Numbered from the stretch's first letter, positions 1 through 11,610 are shown. The stretch is 64,000 nt of DNA from Halichondria panicea (GCF_963675165.1 NC_087392.1:3053001-3117000), one strand, 5' to 3'. The notes: a model not told the origin generated them from the letters alone. Program-made: numbers and translations.

Positions 1-3000
1 TGCTCTAGAAATGGCACCGGCATTGAACAACAAACAATTGTCCTTACAGGGTCAGTTTTTGATGGACCTGGGAGCTATAAATTTAATTTAAAGCGTTCAC
101 TAAGTTTACCTGCACCAGTAACATCCAATGATTATTGCAATATTAGTCTTCATGACATACTTATCACTGGTTCTGAAGTTATGGCTATACATATTGAACA
201 ACAATACACTGCCTTGTTTGTGGATGTGAACAATTGCTCAATACACAATAGTACGTTTGGTTTTAAAATGGTTAAAGCTTCCAAGGTAGATGTCTTTATG
301 ACAATAGCAAACTCCCACTTCAGCCATAACGGACTAGCTTTGTTTGTTATGAGCAACACTGATAGTTTGGAAACTAGTTTGCTTGATTTAACTGTTCTGC
401 ATACCACGTTTTTTCGAAATAATGGCTGTGGATCAATTTCGCTTGGTCCGAGTGGTATCAATCAGTCACTGTTGCTCGAGAATGTTTCAATTGTTGATAG
501 CCAGGGTAACCGACTAGGTCTAAAATCTATGGGGGCCTCGTTAACTGTCTATGGTCCTGGAGCGATTTCTGTAAAAGACTGCATATTCAAAAGCAATGTT
601 GGCGTTTCCGCTTTCGCTGCGATCGATGTTGATCTTTTATTCACTGGAAATAATCAGTTTGTGGGTAATATTGGAATTGATGGTGGGGCCTTGATATTGA
701 TCGATACAACAATGTGGCTAGACAATGGTACACACATAAACTTCACTAATAACTATGCACGTGAAGTGGGTGGAGCAATATGGATCAAGGAAGATACTCG
801 ACAACCAATCCTCTTCAATATGCGCACTAATCATTACTGCTTCTACCAACTAACATTTGACTTACAAGAACCATGGGAAAACCAATGGATTCCTGTATCT
901 ATTACTTTTGAGAATAACAGTGCTCTTGCAGGGGGTGATAACATCTTTGGTGGCAGTTTACAAAGTAACTGTAAAATGACTCCTAACAAACAGATCAGTA
1001 GCTTTGAAATTGCAAGCAACCTTTTTAAAATTAAACCTACAATGCCACGTAGTGTGTCTTCGATATCCAGTAGTCCTAAAAGGGTCTGCCTCTGTGAGAA
1101 TGGAGCACCTGTGTGTGCTAGGCATGATTTAATTTTACATGAGGTGTCTGTCACTTCTGGAGAAAGGTTTAATTTGAGCCTTGCTGTTGTCGGAGATGAT
1201 TTTGGTGTGGTAACTGGTAGTGTGTTTGCTTTAAACTTAAATGACTCAGAAAAAGAAATCACATTTTTGAATTTTCATAAAAACATAACTGATGCAGAAT
1301 GTGTTGACATTGAATACTCTGTTCATTCTGTAAATAAGAATGTCATAATTTTGCTTGCGATAGACAGGAATGCGGCAGCCATACTGCAGGAGTTCTATAC
1401 AGATGAATACATATTTGGTAAAGAGTACAGAGCTCAAATTGATCAATACAACTCTTCAGAAGAGATTACTTCTTTCCTTCTTGCTGCTCCTGTGCTTGTC
1501 AATGTGACCATTCTCCCTTGTCCCCTGGGTATGGTAGAATCAAATAGTTCTCTCTCTACATGCGTTTGTGATCAAAAACTGAACGAATATGTAAAGGACT
1601 GTATTGTAAAAAATGGCTCTGGTTTGATGAAGCGAAATGGAACCAATTGGATAGGAAGGGATAACACTACAATTTTGGCACATAGGTTTTGCCCGTACTG
1701 CAATAATAGTGTAATTTTTGTAGACATACAGAGTCCTGAAAGTACTGATAACCAGTGTGTTTTCAATCACAGTGGTTTTCTCTGTGGAGGCTGTGCACCT
1801 GGTCTCAGTCTGGCTATCGGCAGCTCTAGGTGTATACACTGTTCCAACAACAATGGGATTTCCTTTTTTGTTTTGTTCATTGTAGTCGGTGTTGCGTTTG
1901 TATTGTTTATCAAGCTACTAGACCTCACTGTTGTTCACGGAACTATAAATGGGTTGATTTTTTATGCAAACATAATTTGGATATTTCAGGGAATGTTTTT
2001 CCCCAACTTTAACCGAGGGGAGCAGCAAAACATCGTTTACGACATATTAAGACTTGTCATTGCTTGGATAAATCTAGATTTTGGTATTGAAACTTGCTTT
2101 ACTAACGGGCTTGATGCTTATGGTAAAATATGGTTACAGTATGTGTTTCCTGTGTATCTTTGGTTTTTAGCTTTTCTCATCATATTGGCGTGTCGTTACT
2201 CCCCCAAAGCTACGCAACTGTTTGGAAATAATGCTGTGGCTGTATTGGCAACAATGTTTCTTTTTTCTTATGTTAAACTCATCCGTACTAATTTGCAAGC
2301 TTTTGGACCAGTAGTGTTAAATAAGTTTACTAGTGTTCAAGCTTTTGAAACAGTAGAGTTAGATAGAAGTGGTGCATGGAGATGGTTGTTGGATGCTAAT
2401 CTCATTTTCTTCGAAAATCCTCATGCTTTTCTTTCTGTCGTGGCATTACTTGCATTTTTTTTTTTCTGCTTACCGTACACACTACTACTTTTTTTTGTTG
2501 GCTGGCTGAAATATATTCCTTTTGCTTGTGTTTCTCGCCTATTGGTAAAGTTTAAGCCACTATACGATACATACACTGGACCTCTGAAGGACAAACATCG
2601 TTACTGGGTGGGCTTGACACTTCTTGTGAGATTGATTTTTGCGCATGTATTATTGGTTTTTCAGGCTACTAGTGGACCAAGTATTAACTTTGGTTTTATT
2701 GTGATTTCATCTGCGATTCTGTGCATTCTGGTTGTTAAGGCTTACAAGAATTCATATGTGATAGCGTTAGAAATTTCACTTTTGCTCAATTTACAAATTT
2801 TAGGAATTGCGTTTTTGTCCACTACTGACATTGACAAGCGTATTATTTTTATTTGTGTATCAGTGAGCGTCAGCTTTTTAACGCTTCTTGGTGTTTTATT
2901 TTTCCATACCTATCAACTGGTGTCCAGTATTAAGTGTTCAAGTAAATGTAGAGCTAAAAAACCTTCTGAAACAAACAATGTGGAAACCGAAATAGCAAAG

Positions 3001-3057
3001 ACTATCAAAACTACCACTTTTATAGATTTGCGTGAAGATTTATTAGTGGAAAAGTGA
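1..3057 (+). CDS. Beta-helix / multi-pass membrane protein, 5'-partial
   Basis: The frame is open from base 1 with no stop before TGA at 3055-3057, so the gene continues off the left edge; about 1,018 residues are visible. The first internal ATG is at 181, but the codons before it are coding-like and in frame, so I do not treat it as the start. The N-terminal half is Asn/Gly-rich with beta-helix rungs of the F-x-x-N...GGA type (for example NNYAREVGGAIWI) and many N-glycosylation sequons. A Cys-rich stalk follows, including SGFLCGGCAPG. About seven or eight hydrophobic helices then run from about residue 618 to 970, with a short charged cytoplasmic tail. Right-handed beta-helix ectodomains joined to several membrane helices recur in sponge and cnidarian gene models of unknown function. 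No catalytic motif is visible. A surface adhesion or receptor role is inference only. The visible part has no introns, unlike most neighbours. Confidence 0.85.
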   Translation, partial: CSRNGTGIEQQTIVLTGSVFDGPGSYKFNLKRSLSLPAPVTSNDYCNISLHDILITGSEVMAIHIEQQYTALFVDVNNCSIHNSTFGFKMVKASKVDVFMTIANSHFSHNGLALFVMSNTDSLETSLLDLTVLHTTFFRNNGCGSISLGPSGINQSLLLENVSIVDSQGNRLGLKSMGASLTVYGPGAISVKDCIFKSNVGVSAFAAIDVDLLFTGNNQFVGNIGIDGGALILIDTTMWLDNGTHINFTNNYAREVGGAIWIKEDTRQPILFNMRTNHYCFYQLTFDLQEPWENQWIPVSITFENNSALAGGDNIFGGSLQSNCKMTPNKQISSFEIASNLFKIKPTMPRSVSSISSSPKRVCLCENGAPVCARHDLILHEVSVTSGERFNLSLAVVGDDFGVVTGSVFALNLNDSEKEITFLNFHKNITDAECVDIEYSVHSVNKNVIILLAIDRNAAAILQEFYTDEYIFGKEYRAQIDQYNSSEEITSFLLAAPVLVNVTILPCPLGMVESNSSLSTCVCDQKLNEYVKDCIVKNGSGLMKRNGTNWIGRDNTTILAHRFCPYCNNSVIFVDIQSPESTDNQCVFNHSGFLCGGCAPGLSLAIGSSRCIHCSNNNGISFFVLFIVVGVAFVLFIKLLDLTVVHGTINGLIFYANIIWIFQGMFFPNFNRGEQQNIVYDILRLVIAWINLDFGIETCFTNGLDAYGKIWLQYVFPVYLWFLAFLIILACRYSPKATQLFGNNAVAVLATMFLFSYVKLIRTNLQAFGPVVLNKFTSVQAFETVELDRSGAWRWLLDANLIFFENPHAFLSVVALLAFFFFCLPYTLLLFFVGWLKYIPFACVSRLLVKFKPLYDTYTGPLKDKHRYWVGLTLLVRLIFAHVLLVFQATSGPSINFGFIVISSAILCILVVKAYKNSYVIALEISLLLNLQILGIAFLSTTDIDKRIIFICVSVSVSFLTLLGVLFFHTYQLVSSIKCSSKCRAKKPSETNNVETEIAKTIKTTTFIDLREDLLVEK

Positions 3058-4037
3058 TGTGTGAGTTTCGTGCTATACCTCTTTTTGTACCTTTGTGTGT
3101 ATCCTCTTCAGGTAGTATTAAAATTTTGTTTGGAGTGTTATAATTAATTATTTTGGTACATCATTATGTGTGCAATCAGGAGTGCATGTCAGGCTAGCGT
3201 TTCACATCAAAATTCCCACATACACTAATGGGTAAAGTTTATCTAATGTTGTATGGCCGTACTGCATGGGTTGAGTGGGGGATACGTACACATGCAAGGT
3301 CTCATGATGTTTTGTATGAGGGTAGTTACAATTACAATGTGCTGCTCCCAGTGCAGTATATTTAAACAGACGTGTTCTGGTGATATAATTATTGAATACA
3401 GTAGACTCTCGTTAATCCGGCCATAGTCCCAGTGGACGTATTTACTCTTCAAATAGAGTGGGCGTGGCTAGATGGCTAGCCATTCATTTTGACCTCCAAC
3501 AAAGATACAGTGCGAACAAGGTTAAAATTGCCTGGCTACAGTTCTAGCCATTATAATTATAATGGCTAGTCTGAGATTAATGCATTGGGTTTTTGCGAGA
3601 TACAATAATGGTCCCAGAGCCACTACGTAGATCGACTTCATTGTAAAACATCATGTGAAGCACTTCCGATTGGTTAAAAGAGATCACGAGATGCGCATCC
3701 AATCTCAGCCAACATCTCGTGATCTCTTTCCAATCTTTTTTTTTTTCAATAATTATAGTGATCCCCATAATTATTAACTCTGTGACTAAGGCTTTTCTAC
3801 TGTCCATGATATCAGGGGAGTGCATGAATCCTGGTGGGTACAGTAGATGCATGGCCAGATTGGAAACGGAAGTGATTCACGCCTCCTAGATCCTGTATCT
3901 GGCAATGTCAGAGTGGCAATGTTATTCATAACATTCCAATTATGATCTATAAACGCTAGTAGTCTTCGCAGTTTATAAGTACAGTACGTTGCAGTATAAC
4001 ATTAGAGTATAGTGAACTGTCTCTACCTACCTCTATC
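3058..4037. other. Intergenic region with repeat fragments
   Basis: This is 980 bp between the membrane-protein stop and the kinase start, and I see no gene in it. It is AT-rich. Bases 3592-3665 are a diverged reverse-complement match to 27441-27520, inside the PDS5-intron transposon, and 3855-3880 match that element's terminal arm. It also contains the hairpin at 3668-3735. It probably holds the 3' end of the upstream gene and the promoter of the kinase, but I recognise no core promoter motif. Confidence 0.6.
3668..3735. repeat. Intergenic hairpin, 17-bp arms
   Basis: Perfect inverted arms at 3677-3693 and 3713-3729 (core GATCACGAGATG) are separated by 19 bp. A second short pairing, GATTGG at 3668 with CCAATC at 3730, lies outside them. 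It sits next to the fragment related to the 27415-27964 element and may be a remnant of that family. Confidence 0.7.
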
Positions 4038-7000
4038 ATGTGCAACCTACATCGATGTCTACTGTTTGCTTCTATCCTGAGTACTATAGGCATTCTGGAA
4101 GGATTGGGTATGTGTTTGTCAATAGCTGTTGTAGAAGTTGTAGATTGTAGGCAGCTCACGACTAGACTGTAAGGCTACACTCCAACAATTAACAACATAA
4201 AGTAGTCTATTAAACTTTCCTTTGTGCAGAAATGTGCTCAACTGATCATGAGGGTGAGATAAGATTAGTAGCTGGGAAACATCAATATGAAGGTCGCCTG
4301 GAGGTGTGCCTCTATCGACCCGAATACAGTTTGAGTCTCTGGGGTACGTTTTGTGTCAATGGCTGGGACTTAGAGGAGACTGTAGTAGCGTGTCGGCAAC
4401 TGGGTGTCCCAGCAAACAGTAAGCAAACCATTACAGCTACTGACATTTCAAATGATTTTTTGCATTTTAGTTACTATGAATGTTTTTGGAGTTTTATTCA
4501 TTGGAGAGCGTAGTTCCACACCTGTTCGTTGGACTAACACTAACTGCTCTGGAGAAGAGGGTCGCCTTGTAGACTGCTTTTATAACAATTTCTCCTGTCC
4601 AGAACGAGAAGATGTGGGGTTAATATGTGCCCAACCTAACCCTGGTAAATAAAACGGCACTATAATGAATCAAAGTGGTGTATAATTATATGCTGCTCCC
4701 TCTTTTTCTTATAGAGTGTAGTAATGGAGATGTACGAATTGTGGATGCGTTTGGTAGAAACTCCACTGAAGGTAGAGTGGAATTTTGTCGTGGCCGACGT
4801 TGGGGGACTGTGTGCGATGATGAATGGGATGATATTGACGCAGCAGTGGTTTGCAAACAACTGAATTTATCGCAAGCTAATGGTATTGGACATTTTTTGC
4901 TGCACGTTTACAGTTTATACCCTTAGGGCAGGAATTTGTTTGTAGCCAATTTTTTATTTATTCATGAACTATGTTTACAGTCCCTAAAACAATTCAGCAA
5001 GACTTAGTGCCATCAGCTGCTAACAATGTTCCCATCAGCCTGGACTTCGTACATTGCACTAAAGATTCCCAAGGTTTGAAGGATTGTCCTGCTCTTACTC
5101 ATGTGCAGCGGTGCACACACGTACACGATGCTGGGGTCAGCTGCCCCATTTCTTCTGGTGAGCTCAGTGCTTATTGCATGAAAGTTGATAAACGTCCATG
5201 TTTAGCTGTATGCTCCTGTAGATAATGCTAGCAACTGAATTTTTTCGTATTGTCCTAGTTGAAACATGTATATACATGAATCATCTTAAACTCTAGTGTT
5301 GATAGCTAGATGACAGTAATGTCACATGCAGAGTGCACGGTAGAGGCTTCGGTTCGACTGGTGGGTGGAAACGAGTCTACAGAGGGCAGAGTAGAGTACT
5401 GCCGAGACAATCTCTGGGTGTCAGTGTGCAGGGATTCGTGGGACCACAAAGATGCTCAAGTTGTGTGCAGACAACTGGGTTTTGGTCAGTTATTGTCCTG
5501 TCCGTACACCCTTTGTAGGTGGTATGATTATGTGTTCACTAACTATTTCTTGTCCATTGTGTTTACTTGGTCTGTCTTATTTACTCAGTTGGAGTCTCTC
5601 TAGCGGAAGTTTTAACATTTGAAATGAATTTCGATCATGGGATAAAAAATAACATTGGTCCAGTACAATGTGAAGGCGAGGAGAATAACCTCCTTGAGTG
5701 TCCTAGTGAAGGAAACTGTTACTTGAGCCATGGGGCTGGAGTCAAATGCTACAATGGTAATTTTATTGAAATTGAGATTGACATTACATACAGTTACTTA
5801 GCTCTGCACTAGAAATTTAGCTATTGGTAGCTGCAAGAGTAAGAAGAGAGCTGCAAGGCTCTACTGTATATACTGTACTGATGCAGCAGCCATTAATTTT
5901 AGGCTGTAATTGGTATCCTCATGATCGCATTACTAACCAAAATAAGAATCCTTTACTGTTGTAGCAGTATGGTTTTATGTGTTGACGGTATTGTGCAGAG
6001 TCAAACTGTGCTCCTGATTCGAGTGTGAGGGTTGTAAATGGTGTCATCTCTGATGAGATTGGCACAGTGGAGCTCTGCTATGGTGACTGGGGATACGTGT
6101 GTGGGGACTCATGGGGTGATACAGATGCTCAAGTGTTATGCCGACAACTAGGACTCACTGGTAATAATAATTGCATCACTATAATGCGAAACCTTATTTG
6201 TACTACTCTGTCCCCAGCAATAAATGGCTTTGCCTCATGCAATTAAAAACCTTGCCATTGCTTGTTACTCGTGCTATCCCTTATTGCTAATAATTATGAT
6301 TATTAACAGAAGTTTTGCTCCCAAGATTCCTTTAGTCTGAGCTATCGATTTTGGTATAATTATGTGCAAGCCATGCTTTCATGTGCAGTTTCCTCTTCCA
6401 GGAGGAATAGGATATCCTACTAGCCTGTTTGGCTCAGAAACAGGCAGGTTCAATCTTAACAATGTCAAATGCTTGGGAAATGAAACTTCCTTAAGTGATT
6501 GCTCACATGACGGGTATGGTGCTCACAATTGTATGGACAGGATGACAAAGCAGGCAGCAGTCATTTGTGGTACTTCAGCAGGTACAAATATTGAGAATTG
6601 AGAGGACTGAGTATGTATAATTATAATAACTCTGGTTGTATGTTTATTTGTGCCTTATATTAGGAGCTGGGGTATCTAGGTGCACAAAAGAGCAGCTTAA
6701 CAAGAGTGTTGCCACTAGCGAGACTTCACTCCAAGTTGGAAGGTAAAAACTGTTGCAGTATACATGTACATATATGTACACTACTATATATACATGTGTC
6801 TATATACTTATACTGATTTGAGAGTGACTTCTCTCTATCTTGTGTGCATGCAGCCTTGGCACTTGTGAGCGTTACCAGCGTCTTTCAAGTATCTGCAACA
6901 CAGTGTTCAATGAGTCAACAGGCTATGTGTTTATCAGAAACAGTAGCGGACTATTCAACCAGAGTTGGCTTTCCTACAAATTAGATCAAATACTGTCTGA

Positions 7001-9640
7001 CACCATCATTGATGGCAACACAACATGTAGTTTAATGATCAAGAGTGTGGTGTGCAATTACTTCATGCCCACGTGTGGGAATAGTGGGTTCGTCCATATT
7101 CCACGGGCTGTGTGCCCAAACGATTGCTCACTTGTTCAGAACGATTGTAGTGATGAGTGGAGTCGCATCAACACTGTGCTGGTAGTGAATGGAAATCTTG
7201 GAAAAATTAATTGTGAGGCCACACAACATTTACTGAGCCCTCTTCCTACTTGTTGCATCGAGATACCAGAAATCAACGTGCAAGGTGACGGACACATGTA
7301 CATTTATATTATTATCAACACCACTATATATTGTACATATAGGTACAACATCCTCAGAGGAGGCTACTATGCCAGCTCCAAGTAGTCAACATGGGACAAC
7401 TGTTGCCATTGTGATTAGTCTGCTTGCTTTGCTCTCAATATTGATAGTGGCCGTAGTGTTTGTTGTTTTGTATGTCATATCATCTAAGCGGAAGAAGGTC
7501 ACTCTCAGAAGGCTTCAGTTGGACCTGCTTTCAAGGTATTTGACCCTTATGTGTCATTGATTAATTTAGAGCTTCCACACCTAAGCTGAATAGACTAGAC
7601 AGACATAATTTTCCCTTTCCTTAGCTTTCATTTTGTGTAACAAACTATGTCTTTGCGCATAAATTCCTGCAGTGCCTCTACGCGATCTACTGATTATCGC
7701 TCCCCCACCTACCTTGTGATAGATGATGACGGTAAGCTGCTGCGCTCGACAAATGGATCCGTCAGAGGACCTCTAGCTGCACCCAACCCTTACACTACTA
7801 GTAAGTACATCTGGATCTAGTTGGCGGCTGTTAGTAGTATTGTTGTACATTTCAGGCATGCAGTCACCATGCATGCATGCATGCGTACATTACTCTCATA
7901 CGTACGTGTAGGACGATGTGCATATGTATTTACACGCGCTGTTAACCATGTATGTAGTACCCAGATTAAGCATTGACACTCCTCCTTCAGAGTCAGAGCT
8001 TCTGGCCTCTCCCTTTCTCACTCCTCAAGACTCTGGCATGATGGGTCGCATTAGTTCCAGTATTATTCGAGAGCTAACCAGCAACTTGCTCATCCCACAC
8101 TCACGTCTCAAGCTACTAGACTGTGTTGGCCAAGGTGAGCTTCCTCTACTGTACCATTTTGGCATACTAGATATGAGCCTATAATTATAAGCAAATTAAA
8201 ACCCATACAAACATTAGTGGCTTTCCCGACTAGATCTAAGGCACTGTAATTGTAGTATAATAATTAGAATTCAGGATGATTGTCCCAGTATTTGAGGTGC
8301 TCTAGATTCCTAGTGATCAGTCTTGCACAGTATATACATATACAGTCATGTAATCCGAGGAGGGAGTGTGAAGAATATGTTTGTACAATGGCCATTTTTG
8401 AAAGTTAAAATTCTAGGAACAACTATGTATGGAGTGTGTTGTTTTGTGTACAGGGGAGTTCGGTGTGGTTTACAAGGCCCATTACACTGAGCCCGAGGGG
8501 GATATTGGTTACAAGACCAGCATTGTGGCAGTCAAAACACTCAAAGGTATGTATGTAATTATTTTGACAGTATCAAGTTTATTATGCTCAGCTTTGCTTT
8601 TCAGTAGTTGATTATACCCTGTTGTATAGGTGTGTTTGACCAGATCCAGGTTGATAAGATCATGGAGGAGAGCATTAAGATGAAGAGTTTCGACCATCCT
8701 AATGTCCTCAACCTGATGGGGGTGTGTCTGGATGCCGGTCCCGCCCCTTATGTTGTCATACCCTACATGGCCAACGGGAGTCTTCTACACTACCTGAAAA
8801 AGGAGCGCAGGAACCTCATCCTGCCTGTGGGCACAGACGATGATGTGGTGAGTGGGTAATCTCCGTATCCTACATGTACATGTAAGTATGTGCATTGTGC
8901 CAAAAGTAAGCTCATCATTACTACCACAGTTAAGTGTTAAGGCGAAAAGTTTTCAGGGCGGTGGTCCAATATGTAGTTATAAAGCATGTAGTTAAAGCGG
9001 TGTGTTAATTGTACCTAGTGTTTGTTTTTGTATTGATTTCTGAATTTGGCTAGGTTCCTTATTCTTGGAAACATAAATATTACATGTGTATGTACGTATA
9101 CCAAGAACTGCAACATTTCAGGAATTGTTATTGCCAAGCGGTTGCTACCTACATACGTATATGCACTGTTGTCATTTCATTCGGATGAATGGGTGCTACC
9201 CATGCATGCATCTAGGAGTTGCCCTTGGTTAGCAATCCTATACTTAGCAATCCTATACTTAGCAGTCTGTTCCACGTACACCACCACATTTCTCATGTCC
9301 AGATACGTACTTGTCGAAGATATATTTATTACGGTCATTGCAAAGAATAGTTTGACAAAAACTTAATTCATAAAAGTTCATGAAGTTAAGGCTTCGTGGT
9401 TTCATAATTTAGTGAACTATTTTCCGGAACTGCTTCGCGAAGTCACACAAATTCTTCAGGAATACCTACCTGAGGCTACCGAACTCTTTTTAGTCAGCTT
9501 ACAGCATGCACATAATTATGTGCTATGCAAAAGCTAAACCGAAGCCAAAGCCTTTACAAACTTTTCTTCCAAGATTGCAACACGCCGTACAAGATCCGCA
9601 CATTCACCTACATATTTGCTCAATAGACTTTTCTCACACG

Positions 9641-9685
<45 letters not shown>

Positions 9686-11505
9686 CGATCTGAGGTCTGC
9701 AAACGACTAGTTGTAATGTGCATGCAGATATCCTGTGGCATGGAATACCTGGCTCATGAGAAATTTATTCATAGGGACTTAGCAGCAAGGAATTGCATGT
9801 GAGTATTTCCTTTCATTGAGGACTCGTCCTTCTACATCCAACATACACAGTTCCTTTAATGCTACTAGTACTGCATGTTTATTAACAGAAAACAATCTGT
9901 GGATACATGCATGTATATGTGAACTGCTTGTTTGGAGACTGTGTTGTTTTATACAGGATTGACATCCACTTTGTGATCAAAATAGCTGATTTTGGGCTCT
10001 CAGAGGATGTGTATGCCAAGAGCTACTACAGGCAGAGTGAAACAGACAAGAGTACCAAGCTTCCAGTAAAGTGGATGGCACCAGAGAGCCTTACAGACGG
10101 CCTCTTCTCAGAGAAATCTGATGTGGTATGCTGTGTTTACATACCATAAGTACATGCAAAATCTTCTAGGAATGTAAGTGCACTCATGCATATAAGTATA
10201 TATAGGAACAGTTCGTAGTAGTGCTTTTGTTAAAAATATTTGTTCTAGTAGGGCACTTGTAATTACATGGTATTTTCTCTGTTGATTAATTGAACCAACA
10301 GTAGCTATTGTCAGGAGCCCATAAAGAGAAGGAGCGGCTAACTTCAACGTATACTCGAGGATCACGTTTCGTAATTGCCTGTGAAACCGCACTTCCTTGT
10401 ATGGAAGCGACTAAGTGCTTGCAAACCGCAGCCTGCATGGTGTATAACACGTGTAGGGATTCAAGTGACTCTGCATATATGGCATATATGGAAATGCGGT
10501 CATAACCACTTACGAAACGTGATCCCCGTAGTTAGCCGCTCCTTCTCTTTATGGGCTCCTGCTATTATATATAGATGACTCTGAGACACTTTATTACTCC
10601 ATAATAATTATATTGTCGTGAGTAGATGAAACTTTACAGCGACTTAAAGGCATTTTAATCCACATGCGCAGTGGTCGTATGGTGTGACGTGCTGGGAGTT
10701 GTTCAGTGGAGGCAAAACGCCATATCCTGGAATGGACCCGATGTCACTCATTCGTATGTTAGAGGCTGACAAAAGACTCAACAAACCTCTCAACACAGCA
10801 TGCCCAGATGAAATGTAAGAGCATTATATACACAGTGCTATGTACTAACATACATGTACTTTTCACATAAGTAACGACGTTTGGTAACCATGTGTAGAAA
10901 TTAAGGTCAGATTATTTTTTTGCTGTAGGTACCAAGTGATGCAACGGTGCTGGGAAAAGTCTCCTGACCGACGACCGACTTTCAGTGACCTTGTGGAGAC
11001 TATTTCAGAATACACAGAGAAGATCGCTGGCTACTTGGACATAAGCTTATATAACCCTTTTGTAGCAACCTATGAAGAAATTAGATCACCAGAAGATGAG
11101 CAAATAGTTTCTGACCCCGACCAAGTAGTTCGTTGCATGAAAAACAAGGATAACAAGCTAAAATCAACACCCTGCAACTCAACACTAAATTCACCTGTCA
11201 GATCACCATATTTCACCCCCAGGGGCTCACCTAGGACATCTCCAATGGCCTCCCCTATTCTATCCCGCAACAGACCGGCCCCTGGCATCTTGTCATGGCA
11301 TGCTTCTCCTCAGCCACATATCGGTATAAGAAACCATGTCGAAACTCCCTCTCAAACTGGAGAGCAGACTAAAATCGCATTAAATGGGAGGCGACTCAGT
11401 GTGGGGGCTGGACCAAGTAGTCAGGTTTTTCATACTCCACAGAGAAGACTGAGTGCCAGTGCTGCAATTCAAATCAAGATAACAGAATCTGAAACCGATG
11501 TTTGA
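4038..11505 (+). CDS. Receptor tyrosine kinase with 4 SRCR domains and a Frizzled-like CRD
   Basis: Predicted type I membrane receptor of 1,253 aa. Exons: 4038-4107, 4230-4418, 4471-4644, 4715-4882, 4981-5157, 5332-5484, 5589-5756, 5999-6160, 6402-6581, 6664-6742, 6854-7284, 7343-7535, 7673-7800, 7958-8134, 8454-8546, 8630-8847, 9686-9798, 9957-10125, 10672-10814, 10929-11505. All phases agree. Residues 1-24 are a signal peptide. Four SRCR domains follow (about 25-480), each on two exons with phase-1 borders and motifs such as [15 protein letters not shown] and VVCRQLG. About 508-650 is a Frizzled-type Cys-rich domain (CNYFMPTC...CPNDC). A membrane helix lies near 668-692. The kinase (about 810-1085) has VGQGEFGVV, VAVK (Lys844), HRDLAARN (Asp951), DFG (Asp969), a YY activation loop and PVKWMAPE, so it should be active. 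The Ser/Pro-rich tail carries no clear docking motif. The overall kinase resembles Met/Axl/Ror-like RTKs; ligand and orthologue are unknown. Confidence 0.9.
5820..5900. repeat. Fragment of dispersed repeat family A
   Basis: A short stretch in the intron before the fourth SRCR domain contains GGTAGCTGCAAGAGT and ATGCAGCAGCCATTAAT. Related sequence occurs in reverse orientation near 12460-12510 and 61375-61430. It is a decayed fragment only. Confidence 0.5.
9634..9685 (+). repeat. (CA)n microsatellite forming the 3' splice site of kinase exon 17
   Basis: An imperfect then perfect CA dinucleotide run ends in CACAG at 9681-9685. Coding sequence for the kinase E-helix starts at 9686 in phase 0 ([19 protein letters not shown]), matching the phase-0 donor at 8847/8848. 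The microsatellite therefore occupies the position of the polypyrimidine tract. A later AG at 9726-9727 is also in phase but would delete 14 residues of conserved helix. Confidence 0.75.
10312..10561. mobile_element. Inverted-repeat element in RTK intron
   Basis: The ends begin CAGGAGCCCATAAAGAGAAG and close with its reverse complement. The arms stay recognisable for roughly 75 bp, including GATCACGTTTCGTAA on the left and TTACGAAACGTGATC on the right. GCTATT lies next to both ends and may be a target duplication. It is about 250 bp, has no coding capacity, and sits wholly inside the intron before the kinase C-lobe exon. Likely a non-autonomous DNA transposon (MITE). Confidence 0.75.
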
Positions 11506-11580
11506 TAATTTTGCAGTATCGTGTTTAATTTTTATATATAATAACTGAGTGTCAATTACATAATTATATTAATGTGTAAA

Positions 11581-11610
11581 CAGGAGTGCATGAATATTCA
11601 TGCACTCCTG
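11581..11610. repeat. Perfect 30-bp palindrome between convergent genes
   Basis: The half-site CAGGAGTGCATGAAT is followed directly by its reverse complement. It lies in the 225-bp gap between the kinase stop (+) and the GNPDA stop (-). It could act in 3'-end formation of either transcript, but its CAGGAG...CTCCTG ends match the elements at 10312 and 43551, so a transposon remnant is equally possible. Confidence 0.8.

Noticed and set aside
181-183. ATG as start of the first gene
   Set aside because: The frame stays open to base 1 with coding-like codons, so this is an internal Met of a gene cut by the window edge.
843-1262. Antisense open frame of 139 codons
   Set aside because: It lies fully inside the membrane-protein CDS, shows no family resemblance and is a shadow of the sense strand.
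9728-9798. Shorter kinase exon starting at the second AG
   Set aside because: It is in phase but drops the conserved LVVMCMQ helix; the 9686 start fits the kinase fold better. Kept only as a possible minor isoform.
9506-9802. Open frame running through the CA repeat
   Set aside because: Only the part after 9685 is a real kinase exon; the His-Thr run is translated microsatellite.
11070-11288. Antisense frame inside the kinase tail exon
   Set aside because: It arises from Ser/Pro-rich sense codons; no independent coding evidence.
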